Assembly: GCF_000802185.1 (NCBI RefSeq)
Contig: NZ_KN676113.1
Coordinates: 434,001 to 498,000 of the forward strand
Length of the DNA: 64,000 nucleotides
From: Belnapia sp. F-4-1
Lineage (GTDB): Bacteria; Pseudomonadota; Alphaproteobacteria; Acetobacterales; Acetobacteraceae
Reading direction: 5' to 3'
In this document: piece after piece, positions 1 to 7,789 of the stretch
How positions within the stretch are numbered: the stretch's first letter is position 1
Layout of the letters: each line of letters starts with the position of its first letter
Translations under genes and position numbers: made by a program
Notes under the pieces: generated by a model
Told to the model about the DNA's origin: nothing
What the model saw: only the letters and a program-made list of their open reading frames with translations
The model's database searches: none

Positions 1-252
1 CTCGATGTCGACGGCAAGCGCATGCAGGACGGCAGCACGCGCACCATGATCTTCGGCGTGAAGACCATCGTTTCCTACGTCTCGGGCATGATCACCCTGC
101 ATCCGGGCGACGTGATCTTCACCGGCACGCCGCCGGGCGTCGGCCTTGGCCAGAAGCCCTCGCCGATCTTCCTCAAGGCCGGGCAGAGCATGACGCTCGG
201 CATCGAGGGCCTCGGCGAGCAGACGCAGCGGACCGTCGCCTACGAAGGCTAG
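1..252 (+). CDS. Fumarylacetoacetate hydrolase family protein (C-terminal part)
   Basis: The window opens inside this gene; 83 residues up to the TAG stop remain. The fragment reads LDVDGKRMQDGSTRTMIF, then an SGMITLHPGDVIFTGTPPGV stretch, which is the typical C-terminal half of the FAH fold (metal-dependent hydrolases and decarboxylases acting on 2-oxo or acylpyruvate-type substrates in aromatic degradation). The GDVIFTGTPPGVG turn is the family signature. The metal-binding N-terminal residues lie outside the window, so the substrate cannot be judged. It converges on the dehydrogenase at 302-1276, with a strong hairpin in the 49-base gap. Confidence 0.85.
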   Translation, partial: LDVDGKRMQDGSTRTMIFGVKTIVSYVSGMITLHPGDVIFTGTPPGVGLGQKPSPIFLKAGQSMTLGIEGLGEQTQRTVAYEG

Positions 253-263
253 CCGCCTGCGAT

Positions 264-289
264 CGTCCTGGGTGCGGGCACCCAGGACG
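264..289. terminator. Bidirectional hairpin between convergent genes
   Basis: An 11-bp perfect inverted repeat (CGTCCTGGGTG at 264-274, CACCCAGGACG at 279-289, loop CGGG) sits between two convergent genes. There is no T-run, so it resembles the GC-rich stem terminators common in this base composition. The role is inferred from position and symmetry. Confidence 0.6.
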
Positions 290-301
290 TGAATCGCCGG
301 C

Positions 302-1276
302 TCAGCCAACAGCCAGTTCGGGGATGACCCAGAGGGGGGCATCCCCGCGCGCCACGCGCTGGCAGTTGTCGAAGGCGTTGCGGAAGCGGGCCTGCTGGTT
401 GTCCCAGGTCGGGCCCGCGAAATGCGGCGTGAGGGTCACGTTCTTCAGGCGGAAGAGCGGGTTGTCCGCCGCCGGCGGCTCCTGGTCGAAAACGTCGAGC
501 CCGGCGCCGGCGATGGTGCCGGCCTCCAGCGCCGCCGTCAGCGCCACCTCGTCCACCACCGGGCCGCGGCAGGTGTTGATGAGATAGGCCGAAGGCTTCA
601 TCCGCGCGAGCTCGGCCGCGCCGATCATGTGCCGGCTGGCCGGCGTCAGCGGCACGTGCAGCGAGACGATGTCGCTGCCCCGCAGGATCTCGCCGAACAG
701 CTTGAAGCGGATGTCGAGCGCATCCTCCTCCGCCTCGGAGACGCGGCGGATGTCGTAGTAGTGGACGGTCATGCCGAAGGCATTGGCCAGCCGCGCCACC
801 TTCCTGCCGATGGCGCCGAGCCCCACGATGCCGAGGGTCTTGTCGCGCAGCTCGTAGAGCTTCACCTGGCTCGGGTCATTGCCGCGCCAGCGGCCGGCGA
901 CGACGTTCTCGTGCTGGCTGACGAGGCGCCGGCAGGTGGCGAGCATCAGCAGCAGCGCATGCTCGGCGACGGCGGTGGAGTTGGCGCCGCCATTGTTGCA
1001 GACAGGGATGCCCGCCGCCCGCGCCGCCTCAATGTCGACCGTGTCATACCCGGCCGAGAGCAGCTGGAAGAGCTTCAGCCGCGGCGCCGCGGCGTAGAAG
1101 CCGGCATCGATCGCCCGGTTGCCGAAGCCCACCAGATACTCCGCCTCCGGGATCGCCGCCTTGAAGGCCTCGCTGCCGAAGGGCGCGACCACCAGCTCCA
1201 TGCCCGAGGGTGCCAGCTCCCTGGCGATCTCGGCCGCGCTCAGGGCGCTGTCCATCATGACGATCCGTGGCGGCAT
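302..1276 (-). CDS. D-isomer specific 2-hydroxyacid dehydrogenase
   Basis: 324 residues, normal length for an NAD(P)-dependent D-2-hydroxyacid dehydrogenase, a cytoplasmic enzyme interconverting 2-oxoacids and D-2-hydroxyacids. Seen: the Rossmann motif GLGAIG at about 152-157, catalytic Arg in INTCRGP (about 237), catalytic Glu in DVFDQEPP (about 266) and catalytic His in TPHFAGP (about 285). The ATG at 1276 is preceded by GGGGGAGAG at good spacing. The histidine is followed by FAGPT rather than the usual xGxxT-type context of PGDH or hydroxypyruvate reductase, so I do not assign a substrate. Next to an FAH-family gene it may act in organic acid catabolism (inference). Confidence 0.9.
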   Translation of the reverse strand: MPPRIVMMDSALSAAEIARELAPSGMELVVAPFGSEAFKAAIPEAEYLVGFGNRAIDAGFYAAAPRLKLFQLLSAGYDTVDIEAARAAGIPVCNNGGANSTAVAEHALLLMLATCRRLVSQHENVVAGRWRGNDPSQVKLYELRDKTLGIVGLGAIGRKVARLANAFGMTVHYYDIRRVSEAEEDALDIRFKLFGEILRGSDIVSLHVPLTPASRHMIGAAELARMKPSAYLINTCRGPVVDEVALTAALEAGTIAGAGLDVFDQEPPAADNPLFRLKNVTLTPHFAGPTWDNQQARFRNAFDNCQRVARGDAPLWVIPELAVG

Positions 1277-1361
1277 GGCGCTGTCTCTCCCCCTGGAATT
1301 CGAGGAGATTGTCGCGGAACTGCTGGTGCGCCTAGGCCCGGCCGGCTGAAGGGGCCGGGCA

Positions 1362-2366
1362 TCAGGGAGACCTCCGATCGGCGCCCCCTGGTCCGTCCAG
1401 GCTTCGTGCCGCCGTCACCCGGGCGAGTTCGGCGAGCAGGGCAGTGCGCTCGATCGGCTTGGAGAGGTGGCCGTCCATCCCGGCGGCGCGGCAGGCGGCC
1501 TGCTCCGCGGGGTCGACGCTGCCGGTCAGGGCAATGACCGGGAGGCGGGCGGCCGCGCCGCCGAGGGCGCGAAGCCGCCGCGTGGTTTCCATGCCGTCGA
1601 GCGGCTGCATCTGCACGTCCATCAGCACCGCGTCGGGCAGCGGGCCGGATTGCAGCGCGTCGAGGGCGGCCTGGCCGTCGGCGGCATCCTCGACGCGGTG
1701 GCCGGCGGGTTCGAGCAGGGCGCGGGCGACCTTGCGGTTGACCAGCACATCGTCGACGACGAGCAGGCGAAGCGGGCGGGCCGGCTCGCTCGGCAGCTCG
1801 GGCGCGGGCAGGGTGAGGGTGAAGCGGGCGCCCGCCCCCTCCGGGCCGGGGTCGTGGCGGAGCATGCCGCCCATCGCCCCGGCCAGGGCGGCGCAGGTGG
1901 CGAGGCCGAGGCCGGAGCCCTCGCCGGCAGCATTCCACGCCGCGCCCTGCACGACGTCGCCGCGGAGGCTGGCCAGCGCCCCTGCGGGCAGGCCGGGGCC
2001 GGTGACGGCGAGGCGAAGCTCGCCCGCCGCCCAGCCCGCGGAGAAGGTGATGCGGCCGCCGGGCGAGGTGAGCCTGGTCGCGTTGCCGAGCAGGTTCGTG
2101 ACGACCTGCCGCAGCCGCAGCGGGTCCGCGACGACGATGGCCGGGAGCGGCGTCTCGGCCTCGAAGCGGAGGTCCTGCCGCTTCGCCGCCGCGGCGGCGG
2201 CGACCAGGGCGAGGGTGGCGCGGAGGGTCTCCGGCAGGGCGATGGGCTCGGGCGCCAGGTCGAGGAGGCCGGCCTCGACGCGGGCAAGGTCGAAGGCGTC
2301 ATTCACGATGGCGCCGAGGATAGTTGCGCGGTCGGGCAGGCCGCCACGGCGCCGCGCGCAAATCAA
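1362..2366 (-). pseudogene. 5'-truncated hybrid sensor histidine kinase (HATPase plus receiver)
   Basis: Up to 334 codons. The reading frame begins in the second helix of a HisKA dimerisation domain (NDAFDLARVEAGLLDL, about 22-37), continues through a HATPase domain (N-box NLLGNATR, G-boxes VTGPGLPAG and GSGLGLA) and ends in a receiver domain (LLVVDD, phospho-acceptor Asp in VLMDVQM, Lys in LSKPIE). The H-box with the autophosphorylated His and any sensor region are absent. The frame is open only back to the TGA that ends the transposase-like gene; the first possible start is a TTG at 2366 with no ribosome site. Seen: loss of the 5' half. Inferred: truncation by the rearrangement that brought in the neighbour. 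It might survive as a small receiver protein, but I treat it as broken. Confidence 0.75.
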
Positions 2367-2375
2367 CGGGGCCAG

Positions 2376-3095
2376 TCATGCCGGCTCCATCCATCGTGGG
2401 ATGCGGGCGCGGCCTGCGACGAAGCGGTGCATCGAGTGCAGCGTGCGCCAGAGCTGCCTGGGCGGGTGCCAGGGGCGCTCCAGCATGGACTGGGCGAAGC
2501 GGGTGAAGACGGGTTGGTAGGTTTCGGACAAATCCGGGTCGGGGAGGAACTGCGACGGCGCGGGCAGCGCCGAGTGGAGCCGCAGGCGGCGGGCGAGGAC
2601 GATGGCGTGGAGATTGCCGCAAAGGCGGATGGCGCGGCGGAAGGCGCAGCAGATGCGGTGCGCCAGGGTTGCGAGGCGTCGCGGGTGCATGGCCAGCGCC
2701 ACGAGCAGGCGGGGCCACAGGCCGGCGCGGGCCCAGCGGCGGTAGGAGCGCGAGACGGTGTCCGGCTTGCCGTGCCCAGGCGGCAGCAGGCGCCAGGGCG
2801 CGCGGCCGCCCTGGTGCTTGGTGGTGGCCCAGCGGAAGATGGCGTCGAGCCGGGCGCGCGGGGTGCCGTCGAGCGGCCGGCCGCGCTCGTGCAGTCCGCC
2901 GCAGCCCATGGCGGCCATGAGCGGTTCCATTTCGGCCCATTCGCGGTCGGTCATGGGCGCCCAGGGTCGGGGCGGCGTCAGGCAGGTGAGCGGGTCGAGG
3001 TAGATGCGGCGGAGGATGTCGTGCCGCGCGAGGAAGTCGGCAGGGAAGAGACCAGCGGGGATGGGGTCGGGGCGGCGCGGCTTGCGGCGGGGCAT
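2376..3095 (-). CDS. Orphan transposase-like (DUF4096/IS5 N-terminal type) protein under an SOS promoter
   Basis: 239 residues from the ATG at 3095 (MPRRKPRRPDP...). The longer frame from a TTG at 3152 is rejected because that TTG is the promoter -35 hexamer. Residues about 48-130 look like the helix-turn-helix region that opens IS5-family transposases: MTDREWAEMEPLM, GRPLDGTPRARLDAIFRW, WRLLPPGHGKPDTVSRSYRR. No DDE catalytic domain follows; the rest is Arg-rich, ending RIPRWMEPA. I see no terminal inverted repeats around it. A GGGAA ribosome site lies upstream. It could be a transposase fragment, or a domesticated DNA-binding protein kept under LexA control; the intact promoter favours the second, without proof. 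Confidence 0.6.
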   Translation of the reverse strand: MPRRKPRRPDPIPAGLFPADFLARHDILRRIYLDPLTCLTPPRPWAPMTDREWAEMEPLMAAMGCGGLHERGRPLDGTPRARLDAIFRWATTKHQGGRAPWRLLPPGHGKPDTVSRSYRRWARAGLWPRLLVALAMHPRRLATLAHRICCAFRRAIRLCGNLHAIVLARRLRLHSALPAPSQFLPDPDLSETYQPVFTRFAQSMLERPWHPPRQLWRTLHSMHRFVAGRARIPRWMEPA

Positions 3096-3118
3096 GGGGT
3101 GAGTTCCCGGGGCATTCG

Positions 3119-3152
3119 GAACATATATAGAACGAAATCCGTTGCGATGCAA
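3119..3152 (-). promoter_or_regulatory. SOS promoter: LexA box overlapping a near-consensus sigma-70 promoter
   Basis: On the minus strand: TTGCAT at 3152-3147, a 17-base spacer, TATATA at 3129-3124. The -10 lies inside GTTC-TATATAT-GTTC (3133-3119), a perfect match to the alphaproteobacterial LexA operator GTTC-N7-GTTC. The predicted transcript would start around 3117 and reach the ATG at 3095. The operator overlaps the -10, so bound LexA would block polymerase. Sequence match is direct; regulation is inferred. Confidence 0.75.
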
Positions 3153-3445
3153 GGCCGGAATGGTCGGTCCGGGGTTGGCAGCGTTCCATGGTGTCGTGGC
3201 CCGGCCGGGCGCCGGGACGGGCCGGGTCCGTGCCGGCGAGGTCAGGTCCGGGAGCGAAGGCAGGTGGATACCGCCTGTGGGACGCGTTGCGGCTTCGGGA
3301 CAGGCGGGAGGAACCGGCCTCGGCGACGGGGTGCCGTCCGAAGCTCTCGCGGACGAGGCGTACCGTCCGCGTCCGGTTCCGCCCGCACCGCAACCCGAGC
3401 TTCGGGAGCCTTTCGCCTTTGGATGGGAAGGTCCCGTCCCCTCCC
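3153..3445. other. Intergenic stretch with no recognised gene
   Basis: The stretch between the SOS promoter and the end of gamma-glutamyltransferase. I see no credible coding sequence, no tRNA and no missing kinase 5' half. It is GC-rich, with short stems such as GAGCTTCGGGAGCC and a weak 16-base similarity (about 3373-3390) to the repeat at 46923 and 47531. Confidence 0.5.
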
Positions 3446-5119
3446 CTATCGCCTTGGCCCCTCCGGCCAGAAGCGCGCGCCGGCGCGGGCGAGGCCGCCG
3501 CCGAGGCCGATCGCGGTGCCGTCGGCGCGCCAGCAGGCGGCGCCTTCCAGCATGCCGTCCGGGTGGAAGCGGATCGCGGCCATGCCGCCGCCGACATGGG
3601 GGAGCGGCAGCACCTCATGGCCCATCGCCGCAAGGGCGGCGCGGGTCGGCTCGGGGATGGCGGGCTCGACCTCCAGCGCCTGGCCCTGGGTCCAGAGGCG
3701 GGGGGCCTCGACAGCTTCCTGCAGGCTCATGCCATGGTCGACGAGGGCGATCAGGGCCTGCATGGCGCTGCCGAAGATGCGGAGGCCGCCGGGGAGGCCG
3801 AGGGCGACCATCGGCTTGCCGTCGCGGAGCGCGATCAGCGGGGCCTGGCTCGTGGTGATGCGCTTGCCGGGCGCGATGGAGAGGGCATGGCCAGGGCGGG
3901 GGTCGAAGAGGGCCATGTAGTTGTTGGGGATGAGGCCCGTTCCCGGGACCATCAGCCGCGCGCCGAAGAGGCTGTTGATGGTGTGGGTGGCGCAGAGGAT
4001 GTGGCCCTCGGCATCGGCCACGGTCAGGTGGGTGGTGTTGGGGCTCTCGCCCGCCGCAACGCCGGCGGTCCAGGCGCGGGCGCGCTGCGGGTCGATTAGG
4101 GCGCGGCGCTCGGCGGCGTAGTCCTTGGAGAGCAGGCGATCGACCGGGACGGCGACGAAGTCCGGGTCGGCCGTCGCGGCGGCGCGGTCGGCGAAGGCGA
4201 TCTTCAGTGCCTCGGCGAGGAGGTGGCAGGTTTCGGGCGTGCCGAAGCCGGAGGCGCGGAGGTCGAAGCCTTCGAGGATGTTCAGCATCTGGACGACATG
4301 GACGCCGCCGGAGGATGGGGGCGGCGGGCCGACGATCTCCAGGCCGCGATAGCTGCCACGGACGGGGAGGCGCTCGACGAGGCGGGCGGCGCGGAGGTCC
4401 TCCTCGGCGAGGATGCCGCCGAGGCGCCGGATATGGGCGGCGATGGCGGCGCCGAGGAGGCCGCCGTGGAGGGCGGCGGGGCCGTCCTCCGCAACCTGGC
4501 GGAGGGAGGCGGCGGCTTCGGCCTGGACGAGGCGGGTGCCGGCGGCGAGCGGCTGGCCGCCGGGGAGGAAGACGGCGCTGATCGCCGGGTCGAGGGCGAG
4601 GTCGGGGGCGACCTCCCGGATGCATTCGGCGAGGTAGGGGGTGACCTGGAAGCCCCGCTCGGCGAGGCGGATGGCGGGCTGCATCACCTCGGCGAGGGAG
4701 AGGCGGCCGTGGCGGCGCAGCGCCTCGGCCCAGGCGAGGAGGTTGCCGGGCGTCGCAATGGCGAGGGGGCCGAGCGTGTTGGCGCGGCCCTCGGTCTCGA
4801 GCGCGGCAGGCCAGTCCTGGGCGAGCGGGCGGTACATGTCCGGACGGCCGGCGGCGGGGACCGCCGAGAGGCCGTCGAGCACGGTGTGGCTTCCGTCCGG
4901 CAGGCGGAGATGCATCATCCCGCCGCCGAGCAGGCCGACCATCATCGGCTCCACCACCGTCAGCGCGAAGAGGGCGGCGACGCCGGCATCGATGGCGTTG
5001 CCGCCGGCGGCCAGCATCTCCGCCCCTGCCGCCGAGGCGAGAGGGTGGTTGGTGACGACCATGCCGCGGGCGGCGGTGGCGGGGTGCTTCTCGGTCATTC
5101 CTGGCGGCCTTTCAGACAT
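3446..5119 (-). CDS. Gamma-glutamyltransferase family protein
   Basis: 557 residues, an Ntn-hydrolase that self-cleaves and transfers or hydrolyses gamma-glutamyl groups, for example from glutathione. Seen: GGNAIDAGVAAL near the N-terminus, the cleavage motif NTTH with the nucleophile Thr at about 362, the LFGARLMVPGTG region, and LGLPGGLRIFGSAMQ in the small subunit. No signal peptide is evident, unlike the periplasmic E. coli enzyme, so it may be cytoplasmic. The ATG at 5119 has GGAAGG upstream; a second ATG at 5098 is possible. Some relatives act on cephalosporin or capsule substrates, so the exact substrate is open. Confidence 0.9.
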   Translation of the reverse strand: MSERPPGMTEKHPATAARGMVVTNHPLASAAGAEMLAAGGNAIDAGVAALFALTVVEPMMVGLLGGGMMHLRLPDGSHTVLDGLSAVPAAGRPDMYRPLAQDWPAALETEGRANTLGPLAIATPGNLLAWAEALRRHGRLSLAEVMQPAIRLAERGFQVTPYLAECIREVAPDLALDPAISAVFLPGGQPLAAGTRLVQAEAAASLRQVAEDGPAALHGGLLGAAIAAHIRRLGGILAEEDLRAARLVERLPVRGSYRGLEIVGPPPPSSGGVHVVQMLNILEGFDLRASGFGTPETCHLLAEALKIAFADRAAATADPDFVAVPVDRLLSKDYAAERRALIDPQRARAWTAGVAAGESPNTTHLTVADAEGHILCATHTINSLFGARLMVPGTGLIPNNYMALFDPRPGHALSIAPGKRITTSQAPLIALRDGKPMVALGLPGGLRIFGSAMQALIALVDHGMSLQEAVEAPRLWTQGQALEVEPAIPEPTRAALAAMGHEVLPLPHVGGGMAAIRFHPDGMLEGAACWRADGTAIGLGGGLARAGARFWPEGPRR

Positions 5120-5196
5120 GCAGCGCCTTCCGCCGTCCGGAGCGGGAGCCTGTCCGGGGGCCCCGCGGCGCCGCGCAGTGGTGTCGTGAGGAGTGA

Positions 5197-5994
5197 TCAG
5201 CGCCCCTTGAAGACGGGCTTGCGCTTCTCGTTGAAGGAGCGGATGCCCTCGATGCGGTCCTCGGTGCCGACCAGGTGGTTGTAGGCCTCGATCTCGAAGC
5301 GCAGCGCGGTGCGGATGTCCATCTGCAGGCCGAAATGGATGGACTTCTTCGCCTGCCGGACGGAGAGCGGGGCGTTGCTGGCGATGGCGGTCGCCGTCTC
5401 CATGACGGCAGGCCAGAGAGCCTCGCGCGGGCAGACGCGGTTGAGGATGCCCCAGTCGGCGGCCTGCTGCGCGGTGAAGGGCTTGCCGGCCAGGATGATC
5501 TCCTTGGCGCGGCGCTCGCCGACGACCCGCGGCAGGGTCTGGGTGCCGCCGGCGCCGGGCATGATGCCGATCGTCACCTCGGTGAGGGCGAAGCGGGCGT
5601 GGTCGGCGCCATAGGCGAAGTCGGAGGCGAGGACCATCTCCAGCCCCCCCGCATAGGCGTGGCCGCTGACCGCGGCGATAATGGGGATGGGGCAGTCGAT
5701 CTGGGCCCAGAAGGCGCGCTCGAAGATCTCGTGCTGCCGGCGCCAGGCCTCGTCGGTCATGCCGTTGCGCTCCTTCAGGTCGCCGCCGCCGCAGAAGGCG
5801 CGCTCGCCGGCCGCGGCGAAGACGACGCAGCGGATGTCGCCCGGGTCCTGGAAGAGGCCGGTCCAGACCGTGTGGAGGTCGAGGCCCATCTGGGTGTTCA
5901 GCGCGTTCGAAACTTCGGGGCGGTTGAGGCGCACCACCAGCACATGGGGTGCAGGCGTCTCAAGGCTGAGGGTGTCGAGCGGGGCGAGATTCAT
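5197..5994 (-). CDS. Enoyl-CoA hydratase/isomerase (crotonase) family protein
   Basis: 265 residues, typical for a crotonase. Enzymes of this fold bind acyl-CoA and stabilise an enolate in an oxyanion hole. Seen: RAFCGGGDLKER (first oxyanion segment), SGHAYAGGLEMVLASDF (second), and FALTEVTIGIMPGAGGTQ, which carries the Glu used for hydration. The C-terminal tail SFNEKRKPVFKGR is typical of hydratases. AGGAGG lies 9-10 bases before the ATG. Fatty-acid or amino-acid catabolism is likely; the individual substrate is not readable from sequence. Confidence 0.9.
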   Translation of the reverse strand: MNLAPLDTLSLETPAPHVLVVRLNRPEVSNALNTQMGLDLHTVWTGLFQDPGDIRCVVFAAAGERAFCGGGDLKERNGMTDEAWRRQHEIFERAFWAQIDCPIPIIAAVSGHAYAGGLEMVLASDFAYGADHARFALTEVTIGIMPGAGGTQTLPRVVGERRAKEIILAGKPFTAQQAADWGILNRVCPREALWPAVMETATAIASNAPLSVRQAKKSIHFGLQMDIRTALRFEIEAYNHLVGTEDRIEGIRSFNEKRKPVFKGR

Positions 5995-6043
5995 GGCGGC
6001 GGGTCCTCCTTGCCGTGCAGGGTGGACGCGCCGGCGGCGCTTG

Positions 6044-7015
6044 TCAGCCCGGCGCGGCGGGGCTTTTCCGCTGGGCCTCCGCCCACATTGCGCCGAGGGC
6101 GAAATCCTCCGCCGTGGAGCCGAGGGGGACGGTGGCGCCGCCCGAGTAATGGGTCATCTCGCCGAAGCGGGGTTCGCCGCCGATCAGGTAGAAGTCGACG
6201 CGGACGGCATCGAATCCGGCGCCGAGCCGGGCGGCGAGGTCGTGCAGCAGGATGGCTTCGGGCGGGGGGCCCGGATAGTCCGGGCAGTCGGCCTGGCGGT
6301 GGCGGCCGAAGGCGAGCGGGGCGAGGGTCACCGGGTCGTAGAACACCTCGCGCCGCTGCTCGGTGTAGCGGCCGAGATGGACCTGCAGCAGGCGCGGCCG
6401 GCCGTTGAAGACATAGACCTTGTAGTCCTCCGGCACGGCGCCGGCGCCGCCGCCGGGCAGGTATTCCTCGGCGATGAGGCGCGGGCGGATCGGGTGGTAG
6501 CCCCACTCGCCGGTGCGGCGGCCGTAATTCTCGGCAAGCCAGCCGGCGGCGGTGGCGAGGATGGCGGCGCGGTTGGCCGCGTCGCGGTCCGTGACGAAGG
6601 CGTTGTAGCCGGAGCCGTGATTGGCCTTGAGCACGAAGCGGCGCGGCAGCTTCTCCCAGCAGATCTCGCCCGGCTGGTCCCAGAGGCCGAGCGCGGGCAC
6701 GAGGTAGCGCCAGCCGATGCGCTCCGCGACCCAGGGGCGGACGGCGGCCTTGTCGAGCGTCAGCGGGATCAGCGGGTTGCGGTCGTGCAGGATTTTCCAG
6801 GCGATGCGCTCGTTGAAGCTGCGCGGGTTGCGGAGGTCGGGCTCATAGCCGAGGGAAGCGCGCATCATCCGGCGGAGGCGGCGGGCGATGCGCAGCCGGT
6901 CGAGCCAGCCGACATGGTCGGCAGCGCGGTGGAAAGCGTGGCGGAGCAGGGCGAGGCCCGGAAGCGAGGGGCGAACTAAGGCAAGGCTGGCCGGCTGGGT
7001 CATGCTGGATTCCAT
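6044..7015 (-). CDS. TupA-like ATP-grasp domain protein
   Basis: About 323 residues. The body matches the ATP-grasp family named after TupA of teichuronopeptide synthesis: NPRSFNERIAWKILHDRNPL, the nucleotide-binding Lys region RRFVLKANHGSGYNAFV, EDYKVYVFNGRPRLLQVH, and the metal-binding end VRVDFYLIGGEPRFGEMTHY. Such enzymes use ATP to join a carboxylate to an amine, often in surface polysaccharide or peptide synthesis. Start: MESSMTQ at 7015 has GGAG 11 bases upstream; a second in-frame ATG lies at 7003. It is divergent from modB. The name is unrelated to tungstate transport despite the molybdate genes next door. Confidence 0.8.
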   Translation of the reverse strand: MESSMTQPASLALVRPSLPGLALLRHAFHRAADHVGWLDRLRIARRLRRMMRASLGYEPDLRNPRSFNERIAWKILHDRNPLIPLTLDKAAVRPWVAERIGWRYLVPALGLWDQPGEICWEKLPRRFVLKANHGSGYNAFVTDRDAANRAAILATAAGWLAENYGRRTGEWGYHPIRPRLIAEEYLPGGGAGAVPEDYKVYVFNGRPRLLQVHLGRYTEQRREVFYDPVTLAPLAFGRHRQADCPDYPGPPPEAILLHDLAARLGAGFDAVRVDFYLIGGEPRFGEMTHYSGGATVPLGSTAEDFALGAMWAEAQRKSPAAPG

Positions 7016-7099
7016 GTAATGCCGAACTCCATTGGCGCTACGGCCAGGCGGGGGGATACGGATGCGGAATTGACGGCGATTTCGGGGGCATAGGCACGG

Positions 7100-7789
7100 A
7101 TGCTGTCGGCGGAGGAATGGGACGCGGTGCGGCTGAGCCTCGCCGTGGCGGGGCGCTCGGTGCTGGTCTCGCTGCTGCCGGCGGTGCTGGTGGCCTGGGC
7201 GCTGGCGCGCGGGCGCTTCCCCGGGCGGATGCTGCTGGATGCGGTGGTCCACCTGCCGCTGGTGGTGCCGCCGGTGGTGGTCGGCTGGGGGCTGCTGATG
7301 CTGTTCGGGGTGCGGGGGCCGGTCGGCGGGCCGCTCAACGACTGGTTCGGGGTCAGGCTGGTCTTCACCACCGAGGGGGCGGCGCTGGCCACCGCCGTGA
7401 TGTCCTTCCCGCTGATCGTGCGCAGCGTAAGGCTGGGGCTGGAGGGGCTGGACCCGGGGCTGGAGGAGGCGGCGCGGACGCTGGGGGCGGGGTGGCTCGA
7501 CCGGTTCCTCACCGTCACCCTGCCGCTGATGTCGCCGGGGATCCTGGCGGGCGCGGTGACGGCCTTCGCGGCCGGGCTCGGGGAATTCGGAGCGGTCATC
7601 ACCTTCGCCTCCAACATCCCCGGCGAAACGCAGACCCTGCCGCTGGCGATCTACAGCGCGACGCAGAGCCCGGGGGGCGAGGCGGCGGCGGGGCGGCTGG
7701 CGCTGGTCTCCTTCGCCCTGGCGCTAACGGGGCTGCTGCTGGCGGAGTTGCTGGGGCGGCGGCTCGGGCGCTGGCTGGGGCGGGCGTGA
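7100..7789 (+). CDS. modB: Molybdate ABC transporter permease ModB
   Basis: 229 residues with about five membrane helices. It forms the inner-membrane channel for molybdate (or tungstate), working with the ModC ATPase and a periplasmic ModA. Seen: LPLVVPPVVVGWGLL, typical of ModB, and the EAA coupling loop EEAARTLGAGWLDRFL (about 129-144) that docks on ModC, then GEFGAVITFASNIPGETQTL. Its TGA overlaps the modC ATG by one base, implying translational coupling. No modA is adjacent; upstream is a divergent ATP-grasp gene. Confidence 0.93.
   Translation: MLSAEEWDAVRLSLAVAGRSVLVSLLPAVLVAWALARGRFPGRMLLDAVVHLPLVVPPVVVGWGLLMLFGVRGPVGGPLNDWFGVRLVFTTEGAALATAVMSFPLIVRSVRLGLEGLDPGLEEAARTLGAGWLDRFLTVTLPLMSPGILAGAVTAFAAGLGEFGAVITFASNIPGETQTLPLAIYSATQSPGGEAAAGRLALVSFALALTGLLLAELLGRRLGRWLGRA

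Noticed and set aside
2376-3152. A complete insertion sequence
   Set aside because: No DDE catalytic domain, no terminal inverted repeats and no target-site duplication are visible around the gene.
3373-3390. Third copy of the 38-bp repeat
   Set aside because: Only about 16 bases align (GGTTCCG..CGCACCG), which can occur by chance in this composition.
6044-7015. TupA-like name as a tungstate uptake gene next to modBC
   Set aside because: The family is ATP-grasp (teichuronopeptide TupA), not the tungstate-binding TupA. It is also divergent from modB.
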